From contig NZ_CP017634.1 in assembly GCF_002777255.1 (NCBI RefSeq), positions 2,988,903-3,052,902 of the forward strand: a stretch of 64,000 bases of DNA. Direction: 5' to 3'. This document shows, piece by piece, positions 43,466 to 52,663 of this stretch. A program made the translations under genes and the position numbers. Source of the DNA: Candidatus Formimonas warabiya. GTDB lineage: Bacteria; Bacillota; Dehalobacteriia; Dehalobacteriales; Dehalobacteriaceae. Below the pieces are notes generated by a model that saw only the letters and a list, made by a program, of their open reading frames with translations, did not search any database and was not told the origin of the DNA. The first letter of the stretch is position 1. Every line of letters starts with the position of its first letter.

Positions 43466-44761
43466 ATGAAAAAGCAATTGCTATCAACACTCTTTATCGG
43501 TATAGATGTGAGCTTACGCGCTCACCATGCTGTCATTCTTGACTTCTTTGGAAATCAACTGGCTTCTGTTTCTTTTAACAACAATTTATCTGGAGCTTCA
43601 TTGATCACTTCGGAGATCCTTCGTACAGCAGTTTCTTCCAAAGCTACTCATGTGGTCACTGCAATGGAAGCTACTTCTTTCTACAGCTTCCACCTTTGCA
43701 ATTATCTTTTTCAGTCGCCGGAGCTGGCAGCTTTGAATATCAAGGTTTACTGCCTGAATCCCAAGGTGACAAGTGCCTATCAGAATACTTTTGTAGATAT
43801 GGATAAGACTGACCCCAACGATGCCTATGGTATTGCCGATTTTGCAAGAACCGGCAAGATTACCTCTGAGCCCTTTAATGGTTCTGCTTTCGTTGCCCTA
43901 CAACGACTAACCAGAGTAAGACTTCATTTGGTTGAGAGCCTCGCTAGGGAAAAGTCCTATATCCTTACCAACATTTTTATTAAATTCAGCGAACTAGCTG
44001 TCCTTAATCCAAGAGATAAAGAAGATAATCCTTTTTCCAATAGGTTTGGTGCAACTTCTGTTGCAGTTCTAACTGACTATTTATCACCGGATGAAATTGC
44101 ATATGCTCCAGTAGAAGAACTTATTGATTTTCTCTGCGAAAAAGGTAAAAGCCGTTTTTCTGATCCTGAAGCCAAGGCTAAGCTGCTTCAACGTGCTGCA
44201 CGTGATTCCTACCGTTTGGATAAAGCGCAGTATGAACCGCTAAACGCTGCGATTGCTGCTTCCTTTAACTGCATTAAGTCTTTTGAGAAGGAAATTAAGA
44301 CAATTGATTCTGCTATTGAAAAAGCAGTAAAAGGTTTATCAAGCAACGGCTATCAATGTCTTCTGTCAATACCTGGCTTTGGGCCTGTGATTTCTGCCGG
44401 TATTATCGCTGAAATTGGTTTTATTGACCGTTTCAAATCGGAAGAAAAGCTGGCAAAGTTTGCTGGGCTTACATGGCGTAAAAAGCAATCCGGACGCCTT
44501 ACCAGCGATATTACTTACATGACTAAATCAGGTAATAAGTATCTTCGCTATTATTTGGGCGAAGCCGTTATGAGTTTAATCAAAAACCATAATCCCGAAT
44601 ACACAGCTTTCTACCATAAAAAACGTAATGAAGCGACTCGCTTCCAGCATAAAAGAGCACTCGCACTGACTTCACGAAAACTTGTCAGGTTGATTTATGC
44701 ACTGCTACGCAATAATCAACTCTATATTTCAACGAGAGGAGCTGTTGAAGCAACCACTTAA
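43466..44761 (+). CDS. IS110 family transposase (DEDD recombinase)
   Basis: 431 residues. N-terminal DEDD nuclease domain (LFIGIDVSLRAHHAVIL with the first aspartate; DKTDPNDAYGIADFAR with later acidic residues), a coiled middle, and the C-terminal transposase domain with SIPGFGPVISAGIIAEIG and FAGLTWRKKQSGR containing the catalytic serine region. Frame intact. The ATG follows GAAAGGTGG. Likely active or recently active. Confidence 0.92.
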   Translation: MKKQLLSTLFIGIDVSLRAHHAVILDFFGNQLASVSFNNNLSGASLITSEILRTAVSSKATHVVTAMEATSFYSFHLCNYLFQSPELAALNIKVYCLNPKVTSAYQNTFVDMDKTDPNDAYGIADFARTGKITSEPFNGSAFVALQRLTRVRLHLVESLAREKSYILTNIFIKFSELAVLNPRDKEDNPFSNRFGATSVAVLTDYLSPDEIAYAPVEELIDFLCEKGKSRFSDPEAKAKLLQRAARDSYRLDKAQYEPLNAAIAASFNCIKSFEKEIKTIDSAIEKAVKGLSSNGYQCLLSIPGFGPVISAGIIAEIGFIDRFKSEEKLAKFAGLTWRKKQSGRLTSDITYMTKSGNKYLRYYLGEAVMSLIKNHNPEYTAFYHKKRNEATRFQHKRALALTSRKLVRLIYALLRNNQLYISTRGAVEATT

Positions 44762-44768
44762 CTAAATA

Positions 44769-44813
44769 CAAACCTTTAGTCCTGTTTTTTTGATGCTTTT
44801 AAGGACGGGTTTG
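44769..44813 (+). terminator. Possible terminator after the IS110 transposase
   Basis: Arms CAAACC...GTCCT (44769-44783) and AGGAC...GGTTTG (44802-44813) form a hairpin with a T-rich loop; only a short T-run follows. Weak. Confidence 0.4.
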
Positions 44814-44909
44814 TTTGCTATACCCTTTTTTACAAAACCCAAGACAAGAATATTTAGATATTGTCTTGACATATCACCAGATGTCTTTCTTTTTATACAT
44901 TTGGCTCAT

Positions 44910-45095
44910 TTAGTCTAAATTGGCACCCATTTTTTTTAATTCTTCCGTTCCCTTTTCCGTAATTTGATAGACTGTTGTTCTGCCTTCCGCTAATTTCAAC
45001 CATTCCAGCTCAATAAGCCGTTCTAAAATACGCTCTCCCAGCTTTCCCCCAAGATGTCCATAGCATTTTCTCCCCGCCGGCATCTTATGTTCCAT
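44910..45095 (-). CDS. Small winged-helix-like protein, ArsR C-terminal type
   Basis: 61 residues, CYGHLGGKLGERILERLIEL followed by YQITEKGTEELKK. This is the pattern found in the C-terminal half of some ArsR-family regulators (CYDHLAGRLG...), here as a stand-alone protein. Its start overlaps the tetR stop by 11 bases, so it is the second gene of a tetR unit. It may be a co-regulator or a truncated ArsR remnant. Confidence 0.65.
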   Translation of the reverse strand: MEHKMPAGRKCYGHLGGKLGERILERLIELEWLKLAEGRTTVYQITEKGTEELKKMGANLD

Positions 45096-45723
45096 GATTC
45101 ACCTCCTTGTCGTCCATGGCATCATCTGCCCCGCTCTTCCGAGTAATTAAACACCAATAATGATCAAGCAGTTCCTGGCCATACCGTTTTAACACGCTTT
45201 CCCCCGGGGCAAATACATCGTCGTTTGCCAGGTAGTAATGGATTAATCCCACCCAGGTATTAAAAAGCAGGTGCACAGGAAAGGAATAAATAACTCCTGC
45301 CTTCATCTCCTGTTCCGCAGCTTGGCTCAGGTGAAAAGAAATGGCCGATTGAATCATGATCAAGGTATTTCTGGCCCCCTCCGGAAGCAGCCTTCCTTCA
45401 ATGACAAGCCTGGTATAAAAATCTTCATATTCGGTTAAACCCTTTAAATGGGCCTCCAGAATCTCCCGCACCCCCTTTTGTTGGCCGGCCAGTTCATGCA
45501 GCCGCCGGGCGATCCGGGTGCCAAATTCCTCGATCACTGCGGTTAACAATGCTTCTTGGGTGGAAAAGTGGGCAAAAACAGTGCCGTGGGAAACCTGGGC
45601 CGCTTTCGCGATGTCGGCGGTCCTGGTGGTGGTTAAACCATTTTGGGCAAACTGGCGCAAGGCGACTTCAATCAGGTGCGCCCGGGTTTGTCTTTTCTGG
45701 ATTTGCCGCTGTGTCTCCTTCAT
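45085..45723 (-). CDS. TetR/AcrR family transcriptional regulator
   Basis: 212 residues with an N-terminal TetR helix-turn-helix (residues about 12-58; LRQFAQNGLTTTRTADIAKA then VSHGTVFAHFSTQEALLTAV) and a helical ligand-binding domain. It has a consensus promoter (45757-45785) overlapped by a 14-bp palindrome (45744-45757), so autoregulation is likely. Cotranscribed with the small winged-helix gene. No transporter is adjacent, so its target is not clear. Confidence 0.9.
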   Translation of the reverse strand: MKETQRQIQKRQTRAHLIEVALRQFAQNGLTTTRTADIAKAAQVSHGTVFAHFSTQEALLTAVIEEFGTRIARRLHELAGQQKGVREILEAHLKGLTEYEDFYTRLVIEGRLLPEGARNTLIMIQSAISFHLSQAAEQEMKAGVIYSFPVHLLFNTWVGLIHYYLANDDVFAPGESVLKRYGQELLDHYWCLITRKSGADDAMDDKEVNHGT

Positions 45724-45743
45724 CTTGTTGACTCCTAACTCAT

Positions 45744-45757
45744 TGAGTATATACTCA
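45744..45757. promoter_or_regulatory. TetR operator candidate
   Basis: TGAGTATATACTCA, a perfect 14-bp palindrome between the -10 box and the tetR start codon. Confidence 0.65.
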
Positions 45758-45785
45758 TTATAGATATTCTTATGTCTTTTGTCAA
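45757..45785 (-). promoter_or_regulatory. Promoter of tetR
   Basis: Minus strand TTGACA (45780-45785), 17-base spacer, TATAAT (45757-45762): a perfect sigma-A consensus, 33 bp upstream of the tetR start. Confidence 0.85.
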
Positions 45786-45830
45786 ATCATTTTTATAAAA
45801 ATTTTCACCAAAAATCTGAACAAAAAGCTC

Positions 45831-45993
45831 GGGCTGTAATAAAAAACTTGAGGAAATTTTTAGGTAGTGAAGAACGATCACAAAAATAATAGCTTTTCAC
45901 ATGAGAAAGTGGTGGAAGAACGTGGCATTGTAGTAATATTCCTTATAAAAGCGAGGCTGTAACAAAATTTAGTAAGCATTTTGTTACAGCCCC
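45831..45993. repeat. MITE-like repeat with related ends
   Basis: Begins GGGCTGTAATAAAAAAC and ends (reverse complement) GGGGCTGTAACAAAATGC, so about 13 of the first 16 bases match between the ends. Contains a further 14-bp hairpin at its right end (45955-45968 with 45978-45991). It lies between iclR and tetR and has no ORF. Could be a non-autonomous element, or the hairpin may simply be the terminator of iclR. Confidence 0.4.
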
Positions 45994-46078
45994 AGCCCTT
46001 TTTTTAAAAATGAACTCCTTTTTAAAGAAATATCTAGTTTTTCTTCCATTGTTTTCAATAAAAACTATTAAGAAATCA

Positions 46079-46816
46079 CTAAAGTTGAGGACCACCCATT
46101 TCAAAGGTTATTTGCTTGGCGGTTGAAAGTAAGATTTGGGTGTACGCATCTTTTGTCTCCGGGGAGAGCCTTTCGGCCATACTGGAAATACTCAAAGCAG
46201 CCAACGCCCGCCCGGAAATATCCAGTATAGGAACTGCCACGGAAGCCCCGCCTGGCACTCTTTCTGCAATACTGACAGCAAAGCCTTGTTTACTAACCTG
46301 CTCTATTTCCGTCAGAATTTCCGGCACCTGCTCACCGGTGAGTTCTCCTACTGAGATGTATTTCTCTATCATGCTCATCAATTCCGGCCTGCTGAGCCTG
46401 GCGGCAAGCACCTTTCCGACGGCTCCTTTCAGCAACGGCCCCCGGTCCCCAATTTTGATATTCTGGATAATGGAGTACTCTCCTTCAATCCGGTAAACAC
46501 AAATCCGTTCAATTCCGGAAACCATATTAACAGAAACTGTTTCTTTCGTCTTCTCCGAAACTTTCCGCATAAATGGGATCGCCACATCCAGTAGATCCTT
46601 TTGCCCCAGGCCCTTTAATCCGATGGACAAGAGTTTGGGCGTTAACACGTAACCACGGCTCGGCCACGTGGTGACAATTCCTTCTTCGGCTAAAATAACC
46701 AGAATTCGGTGCACAGTGCTTTTGGGAATGCCCGTTCGTTGACTTAAGGCAACGATGGTATTGTGATCCCGGTTTCCCGCCATACTATCCAGAATCATAA
46801 AAGCTTTACTGATCAC
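46079..46816 (-). CDS. IclR family transcriptional regulator
   Basis: 245 residues: winged helix (about 1-65; NTIVALSQRTGIPKSTVHRIL) and the IclR effector domain (VNMVSGIERICVYRIEGEY; ...AALSISSMAERLSPE). It is last in the minus-strand row M20-GNAT-racemase-MFS-IclR and is preceded by its own promoter (46879-46906). It probably controls the permease and the racemase operon; the effector is unknown. Confidence 0.92.
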   Translation of the reverse strand: MISKAFMILDSMAGNRDHNTIVALSQRTGIPKSTVHRILVILAEEGIVTTWPSRGYVLTPKLLSIGLKGLGQKDLLDVAIPFMRKVSEKTKETVSVNMVSGIERICVYRIEGEYSIIQNIKIGDRGPLLKGAVGKVLAARLSRPELMSMIEKYISVGELTGEQVPEILTEIEQVSKQGFAVSIAERVPGGASVAVPILDISGRALAALSISSMAERLSPETKDAYTQILLSTAKQITFEMGGPQL

Positions 46817-46878
46817 ACAGATCCTCCTTTCCCATTCTGTAGGATTACGATTCAGTTATATGGAATTAATTGTCATTC

Positions 46879-46906
46879 ATTATACCTTAATCATTTATTT
46901 TTGCAA
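46879..46906 (-). promoter_or_regulatory. Promoter of the iclR gene
   Basis: Minus strand TTGCAA (46901-46906), 16-base spacer, TATAAT (46879-46884), about 62 bp upstream of the start codon. Confidence 0.65.
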
Positions 46907-46913
46907 GAGGGTA

Positions 46914-48167
46914 TCAGCCTTCTTTGTGCCAGCTTTGCTTTAAACCAGTACCGGAAAAACTTGCTTTTCTCGTTTCCGGCAGAAATACGGCTACTAACAA
47001 AAAGGCCAGCGTCATGAGAAAGATGCCAAAATAGAATGAAACCCCGAAACCAAATCTATCGATTACTTGAGTCAGTAGCAAGGGACCAATCACAGTTCCC
47101 AGGTCGTTGAAAAGCCGGCCCAAACCCAGGGCTTTGCCGATATGCCTGCGCGGAGACATGTCGGCTATGATCACGTTGGGCAACCCCATATTAAAGGCCA
47201 CCACACCGAAGATCAAACTGACGCCTAAATACATGGCATAATTGTGGACAAAGAGAAAAAGACTATTGCCCAGGACCAGAAAAGCCACTCCCACCAGCAA
47301 GACAAGTTTTCGCCCCCAATGATCTGCCGCTCTGCCTCCTAAATAGATGCCCCCCAGACTGGCCAGGCTACTCAAGGTTAAACCCAGGCCAATTTGCACG
47401 GAATTCAACGACAGGGTGCTGCCGAAAAAGGGGACTAGGGTCCTTTCTACTCCATCCCGGTTCAGGAAGATGGCCAGAGCCACCAGGTAAATGACGAGAA
47501 ATTTCCCTTGAAAGAATGAGAAAGCTTCTTTCTCGTCCCCGTTTTTTTCTTCCTGAAGAACCTGGTCCTTTTCTTTCAACTGGTGCGATTTCCGGGCAGA
47601 GTAAGTGAAGAGGGCAATCGCGGCTCCGATCACATTCAGCACGCAGACCATAAAAAATACGTTTCTCCATCTGCCCCAGGCGGCCAATACTCCTCCCAAG
47701 AAGGGGAAAAGGGAGCCTCCGGCCCTCCTGGCCAGCATAAAGTAGGACATGGAGCGGGAGCGGTAGGCAGGAGGGGCGAGCAGGATTAGCTCTGTTTGCA
47801 GGGAAGTAACGGCAAGACCGGATCCTACCCCGGAGAGAATCCGCCCGGCAATCAAAAAATACAAGTTGGGGGCAAATCCGCACATGAGGGATCCCAGGGC
47901 GGACACGGTAAAACCGGAAAGAGTAACGATACATGTTCCCCAACGATCTACCAGGATTCCGGAAGGAAGATCCACTACCACACGGCTCATCGCGTAAGAA
48001 GCGACAAAAAAGCCCATCATACTGTAGCTCACATCCTGCCAGGCTTTAATCTGGGGCAGGATAGGCGAAACAATGCTCAGACCCGCCAGGGCAAAAATAA
48101 TGTTAAGACAAACCAGCCAGATTCTCCGGTAAGGAATCTTTTCCTCCCGGTTGATTTTCTCTTCCAT
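46914..48167 (-). CDS. MFS transporter
   Basis: 417 residues with 12 predicted helices and the MFS signature after helix 2 (GILVDRWGTCIVTLSGF). Start at 48167 (MEEKINREEK) follows GGTGGTGG; the open frame continues 26 codons upstream without a better site. It sits downstream of the amino-acid racemase genes, behind a terminator at 48346-48378, so it may be transcribed separately. Substrate unknown; an amino acid or N-acylamino acid is a guess from context. Confidence 0.85.
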   Translation of the reverse strand: MEEKINREEKIPYRRIWLVCLNIIFALAGLSIVSPILPQIKAWQDVSYSMMGFFVASYAMSRVVVDLPSGILVDRWGTCIVTLSGFTVSALGSLMCGFAPNLYFLIAGRILSGVGSGLAVTSLQTELILLAPPAYRSRSMSYFMLARRAGGSLFPFLGGVLAAWGRWRNVFFMVCVLNVIGAAIALFTYSARKSHQLKEKDQVLQEEKNGDEKEAFSFFQGKFLVIYLVALAIFLNRDGVERTLVPFFGSTLSLNSVQIGLGLTLSSLASLGGIYLGGRAADHWGRKLVLLVGVAFLVLGNSLFLFVHNYAMYLGVSLIFGVVAFNMGLPNVIIADMSPRRHIGKALGLGRLFNDLGTVIGPLLLTQVIDRFGFGVSFYFGIFLMTLAFLLVAVFLPETRKASFSGTGLKQSWHKEG

Positions 48168-48345
48168 CCTTCCACCACCCTTTTTAACTGTTTCCCGCCA
48201 GAACGGTACCCGGCTCTTTCCAAGTACGCGCCCGACTTGGCACATTGTAACCCATCTGGCGGGACTATAATCCTGTAATACGGGATTTATTATTCTAATT
48301 ATACCTCAAAAATTAATTCCTGCCAAAGAGCCAACCTTACCATCA

Positions 48346-48378
48346 TAAAAAAACACCCGTAAAGTATCTTACAGGTGT
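48346..48378 (-). terminator. Terminator after the racemase gene
   Basis: Stem ACACCCGTAA / TTACAGGTGT (48353-48362 with 48369-48378; one C-A mismatch), loop of six, then seven Ts on the minus strand (48346-48352). It separates the M20-GNAT-racemase operon from the MFS gene. Confidence 0.75.
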
Positions 48379-48402
48379 ACAAAACGAATACATGATGATT
48401 GT

Positions 48403-49512
48403 TTAGGGACGGAAAGCTTCACTGTATAAGGTGCATTCATCAATTCTCCGGGCAACCGGATCATAACCGATCCCCGGGGCCTGGGGAACCGTGATCAGGC
48501 CCTTTTCCACCATCACCTCGGGGTCAATCAGGTCCTGCACCCAGTACCTGCTGGATGCGGCGGTATCACCGGGTAAAGTAAATCCGGACAGTGTGGTAAT
48601 GGCCACGTTGTGCCCCCGGCCAATGCCGGATTCACACATGCCGCCGCACCAGACGGGAATCCCTTTTTCTTGGCACAGGTCATGAATGGCCTTGGACTCT
48701 CCTAGGCCCCCGACCCGGCCGATCTTGATATTGATAATTTTGCAGCTTCCCAGTTCAATGGCTTTCCGGGCATCTTCCCGGGAATGAATGCTTTCATCCA
48801 AACAAATGGGCGTTTTAACTCTCTTTTGAAAAGTGGCATGGTCAATAATATCATCATGGGCCAGGGGCTGCTCAATCATCATCAAATTAAACTGGTCCAA
48901 TTGGGCCAGGTGGTCCAGATCCGCCAGGGTATAGGCAGAGTTGGCGTCAACCATGAGGCGGATATCGGGAAAACGCCGGCGAATGGCTGCGACCACAGGA
49001 ATATCATCCCCCGGCTGAATCTTTACCTTGATGCGGCGGTATCCTTCCTCCACATACTTCTCCACCTGTTCTACCATCTTCTCTGCCGTTTCCTGAATGC
49101 CGATGCTGATGCCTACTTCAATTTCCTTTTTTTCCCCGCCCAGTAGCCGGCTCAGAGACAGGCCCTGCCTTTTGGCGTATAAATCCCATAAAGCCCCGTC
49201 CAGGGCTGCTTTGGCCATATTATTGCGGCGGATATGTCGGAAAATGGCTCCTATTTCTTGGGGATGACTGATTTTGTGCGCCCAAATCAAGGGGATGAGA
49301 AATTCCTTCATGATGCTCCAGTTTGTGCTTACCGTTTCTTCATTGTAGTATGGTTCCCGGGAGGCCACCGATTCTCCCCAGCCGCTGCGTCCTTCCTTGT
49401 CCCGGGCTTCCACCAGAATAAAGTACTTATCCCATTCCGTGCCCAGACTCGTCGTGAAAGGATGCCTCATGCGCATTAACATTGCCCGTAAAGTAATCGA
49501 GTGCAGTTCCAT
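48403..49512 (-). CDS. N-acylamino acid racemase / o-succinylbenzoate synthase-like enolase-superfamily protein
   Basis: About 369 residues. Enolase-superfamily barrel: KVK in [10 protein letters not shown] (catalytic lysines, about 165), metal ligands in [20 protein letters not shown] and CLDESIHS, and the second lysine in [11 protein letters not shown]. Highest resemblance is to the OSBS/NSAR group. Menaquinone genes are absent, while an acyltransferase and M20 deacylase sit upstream, so racemisation of N-acyl (probably N-succinyl) amino acids is the better reading. Start at 49512 is preferred; a TTG at 49533 or ATG at 49524 is possible. Confidence 0.85.
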   Translation of the reverse strand: MELHSITLRAMLMRMRHPFTTSLGTEWDKYFILVEARDKEGRSGWGESVASREPYYNEETVSTNWSIMKEFLIPLIWAHKISHPQEIGAIFRHIRRNNMAKAALDGALWDLYAKRQGLSLSRLLGGEKKEIEVGISIGIQETAEKMVEQVEKYVEEGYRRIKVKIQPGDDIPVVAAIRRRFPDIRLMVDANSAYTLADLDHLAQLDQFNLMMIEQPLAHDDIIDHATFQKRVKTPICLDESIHSREDARKAIELGSCKIINIKIGRVGGLGESKAIHDLCQEKGIPVWCGGMCESGIGRGHNVAITTLSGFTLPGDTAASSRYWVQDLIDPEVMVEKGLITVPQAPGIGYDPVARRIDECTLYSEAFRP

Positions 49513-49556
49513 GTTCTTTTTCATTCCTTTCAAAGTACTGCCGTTTTCCTTTTCCT

Positions 49557-50396
49557 TTACCCTTCTCCTGCCATCCAGGGCGCCTTCGGTACCGTCAGCG
49601 TAGACCGTTTCACAAGTATGTACTCATGCACCGGGTCGGTTTTCCGCAGGTTAAATCCTCCAACAGCCCAGCCGGCATCGAAGCATTTGGTAAAGACCTG
49701 CCGGGTTACTTCCTTCCAGGTTTTTGCCAGCTCAAAATCCTTTTGTTTCATGTCTTGGAAGCGGGCAGGTACGCTGACTACCAATTTATCCCCATCCGGA
49801 AGGGGATCCTCCACCCGGTGCGGCCGGGGAAAACCGGCTCCGTTCAATTGCCAGGAGATGAGACTCTTCCCGGCACCCGGAGGCAGAAGAAAGCTCCGAG
49901 GCCGGTCCAGCCACCATTCTACCTGAAAGCGGTCCGTGGGCAGACCCCGGTTCAACTGGTTTTCCATCGCTCCATAGTAATCCACATGATAGGTAGAACA
50001 ATGGGCGCCCAACTTCCCCATATTCAAATAGCCATTGACCGTTTCCAAGGGGTCGTAAGTCCAGGCAATCAGGGGGTAACCGCCTTGCCTGGCCGTCTCC
50101 GCCTGCGCCCGCTTCAGGCCTTCGCCAATTCCCTGGCTGCGCCATTCCGGTCTGAGCCCCATCATATCGGACCAAAGATAGACCTGTCCGTGTAAAAAAC
50201 AGGGTATACTGAACAGCATCCCGACCATTTGCTCGCCATGAAAAGCCCCCAGTAAAAAGCCGCCGTTTCTGCACACCACAAGCAACTCTTCCACACAGAC
50301 CGGATTTTGCGAACCCCACACCAGCTTTTCCAACTCATTTACGGCAACCATGTCCGGGATGCTTTCCAAGCGCCGGATGATGATGTGATCATGCAT
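49557..50396 (-). CDS. GNAT-like N-acyltransferase
   Basis: 279 residues. The N-terminal half is a GNAT fold with [16 protein letters not shown] and the acyl-CoA motif [19 protein letters not shown] (about residues 80-98). The C-terminal half ([24 protein letters not shown]) is typical of a group that neighbours N-acylamino-acid racemases. In the known Geobacillus system a GNAT enzyme N-succinylates D-amino acids as the first step; this is the likely role here. Between the M20 and racemase genes with 20-45 bp spacers. Confidence 0.8.
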   Translation of the reverse strand: MHDHIIIRRLESIPDMVAVNELEKLVWGSQNPVCVEELLVVCRNGGFLLGAFHGEQMVGMLFSIPCFLHGQVYLWSDMMGLRPEWRSQGIGEGLKRAQAETARQGGYPLIAWTYDPLETVNGYLNMGKLGAHCSTYHVDYYGAMENQLNRGLPTDRFQVEWWLDRPRSFLLPPGAGKSLISWQLNGAGFPRPHRVEDPLPDGDKLVVSVPARFQDMKQKDFELAKTWKEVTRQVFTKCFDAGWAVGGFNLRKTDPVHEYILVKRSTLTVPKAPWMAGEG

Positions 50397-50438
50397 CTAT
50401 TTTGCCCCCTCTGAGAAACAACATACTCGTGTATCAAC

Positions 50439-51569
50439 CTACCGGCGTTCCATGGCATACCAGGCGGCCCGGGCCAGTATTTCCGCGCCGTGGATTAAAT
50501 AAGCGTGTTCAAAATGCATCTCCGGGTGGTGTAAACCGGGCTGTACATTGCACCCCAGGCCCATCATGGCCGCCTTGATGCGGGGGCAAAGGTGGGGATA
50601 ATAATGGAAATCTTCGGCCCCCGGCGTAGCAAGGGAAGAGGCTAGGCTTTCCGGGCCTGCACTATCCCTAATCGCCCGGCACAAAATACCTTCCGCTTCC
50701 CTATTTACTTCAGCGGCCACAGTCTTCCCCACGGTGGACAGCTTTATCTCCGCTCCATAGGCTGCCGAGACATGGGAAGCCATCCTTTCCACCTGTGCCG
50801 TCAGTTTCTCCATTTGTTCATTGGTTCCGGCCCGCAGGTCCAGGGTGAAGCGGCCATATCCCGGAATAATGTTATCCGCTTCCGAGCCGGCCATGAAACG
50901 GGTCATCTTTACCGAAGCAGGCGTCAACGGGGTAAAATGAAGACCTTGCAGCAGGTGCAAAAACGCCATTGCCACCTCAATCACATTGATTCCTAAGTAG
51001 GGGCGTGCTCCATGGGCAGGTACGCCCGTCAGTTCTCCGTAAATCGTCTGGGCTGCTCCATGTTTTACGGCCGGAGAAAATTTGCCTGCGGGCAATTCAT
51101 CACCCGGGCGCAGGTGTACGCCAAAAAGAAAGTCTACATCGTCCATGACCCCCGATTCGATCAAACGCAGGGCACCTTCTCCCTGCTCTTCCGCCGGTTG
51201 AAAGACGATTTTCAGGGCCGTCCCCTCCGGCAAGCTGAGGGGAGCTAGGGCTCCGGCAGCAGTGAGAACCATGGCCATGTGGGCATCATGGCCGCACGAA
51301 TGCAAGATCTGCTCCCCTGCACCGGTGGAATGGCAAAGAGCATCCATATCTGCCCGTAAAGCTACCGTAAAAGGTCCCTTTCCCCGCATGCCGATCAGGC
51401 CGGTACTGTTGGGGATGGTAATAAGATCGTACCCCAACTCTTTTAACCGGTCCTTGATCCATGCGGTGGTGCGATACTCCTGCCAGCTCACTTCCGGAAT
51501 TTCATGCAGCCGGTGAAAACAGTCATCTAAATAAGGCTGCCATTTTTCTTTGTCAAAATGCCAATCCAA
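50439..51569 (-). CDS. M20 family N-acyl-amino acid amidohydrolase
   Basis: 376 residues of the M20D type. Metal-binding motifs: LRADMDAL (about 75), HSCGHDAHMAM (about 90-100), QPAEEQGEGA (about 128-137, catalytic glutamate), and the C-terminal metal histidine region GLHHPEMHFEH. It would remove the acyl group from N-acyl-L-amino acids. First gene of the operon; the natural substrate (N-succinyl or N-acetyl) is inferred from the neighbouring racemase and acyltransferase. Confidence 0.92.
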   Translation of the reverse strand: MDWHFDKEKWQPYLDDCFHRLHEIPEVSWQEYRTTAWIKDRLKELGYDLITIPNSTGLIGMRGKGPFTVALRADMDALCHSTGAGEQILHSCGHDAHMAMVLTAAGALAPLSLPEGTALKIVFQPAEEQGEGALRLIESGVMDDVDFLFGVHLRPGDELPAGKFSPAVKHGAAQTIYGELTGVPAHGARPYLGINVIEVAMAFLHLLQGLHFTPLTPASVKMTRFMAGSEADNIIPGYGRFTLDLRAGTNEQMEKLTAQVERMASHVSAAYGAEIKLSTVGKTVAAEVNREAEGILCRAIRDSAGPESLASSLATPGAEDFHYYPHLCPRIKAAMMGLGCNVQPGLHHPEMHFEHAYLIHGAEILARAAWYAMERR

Positions 51570-51664
51570 TCATTACCCGTCCCTTCATTTCAGAACATTG
51601 TCCATCCATACCTTCTCCTTAAATTATATGGATAATTCCCCGCTAATACAACATCAGACCCTTT

Positions 51665-52663
51665 CTAGATATCATCCTGTCCCAGCCAGGAAAACCACTT
51701 TTTATAAAAGAGCCGTTGTTGAATAAAGCGGGAGAATTCTTTCTGCCATTTTTTCAGGGAGGATTCCGGACTCTTTTCTCCCTGGCAGTACTTATGAATG
51801 GTTTTATACACATCGTCGGGAAACAGCAGAATGGCCTTTAGAATAGGAATCTCCTCTTGTTTGACAGGACGTACTACATGATAAGACTCAAATAAGGTCC
51901 GGGCAAAAGGCAGGGACCAGCCGGTGCATGAGAGAGCGGCAAAAAATAGGGCGCTCAAATCCTGCACAGGCAAATCGAGCCGAAAAGAATCAAAATCAAT
52001 CACAAAGACCGCGCCGTCATCGTCGATAGTAAAATTTTTAGCTTTGATGTTACCATGGCACAGCATGGGCCTTGTGTAAATTTCCTCTACCATGCTTTGG
52101 TAGGCAGATTTTCTTAATAATTCTAATGCGGCCTCGGCCGTTTCCAGTACGAGAGGAGCATCTTTGCTCACTTCCTCCTCAAAAATATTTTGGGGATTTT
52201 TAAACCGGTCAAAGGCCTCCTTCATTTCTTTAATCCGCTTCGGGAAGCGGAACAGCCATTTTCCGGAGAAATAGTATCGCTCCACCTGGGGGGGTAAATA
52301 AATGTTTTGGGACATGAGATGAAAGGCCGCTAATTCTTTAGCGGCTAGGGTCCATTCTGTTTTTGATTCCCCCCGCAAGGGCCGGCCTACCCATTTTGTC
52401 AAAACAAAGATGTCCTCATCATTCTTGGCATAGGGCAGGCCGTTCACGGCGGGAAGGAGGCGGGGTGTTCTGGAATAACCCCTTTCCCATAATTGTTCAA
52501 TGACCTGATAAGCAAAAAGCAGGCGGGCTTTTCCATGCTTCCACCGTTTCAAACAATATTGCCCGTGTTTCGTTTTCACTTTCCAAACAGGGCCAAATTT
52601 AGATACTTTCTTAACTTTTTTTCTCCAGTGATGATAAATCATCTTTTTAGCTTTTTCCTTCAT
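51665..52663 (-). CDS. CotS family spore coat protein (kinase-like fold)
   Basis: 332 residues with an aminoglycoside-phosphotransferase-like fold: nucleotide-lysine region YCLKRWKHGKARLLFAYQVI, catalytic loop LCHGNIKAKNFTIDDD and VIDFDSFRLD. This divergent kinase family makes coat proteins CotS/YutH in spore formers. Start at 52663 follows AAGGGTGATG; the open frame reaches 52702. Its presence supports a spore-forming host. Confidence 0.85.
   Translation of the reverse strand: MKEKAKKMIYHHWRKKVKKVSKFGPVWKVKTKHGQYCLKRWKHGKARLLFAYQVIEQLWERGYSRTPRLLPAVNGLPYAKNDEDIFVLTKWVGRPLRGESKTEWTLAAKELAAFHLMSQNIYLPPQVERYYFSGKWLFRFPKRIKEMKEAFDRFKNPQNIFEEEVSKDAPLVLETAEAALELLRKSAYQSMVEEIYTRPMLCHGNIKAKNFTIDDDGAVFVIDFDSFRLDLPVQDLSALFFAALSCTGWSLPFARTLFESYHVVRPVKQEEIPILKAILLFPDDVYKTIHKYCQGEKSPESSLKKWQKEFSRFIQQRLFYKKWFSWLGQDDI

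Larger units (their letters stand above)
43185..44830 (+). mobile_element. IS110-family insertion element (approximate limits)
   Basis: A single IS110-type transposase with about 280 bp of non-coding DNA upstream and a short downstream tail. The family has no terminal inverted repeats and makes little or no target duplication, so the exact ends cannot be set by eye; the limits given are approximate. Confidence 0.6.
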
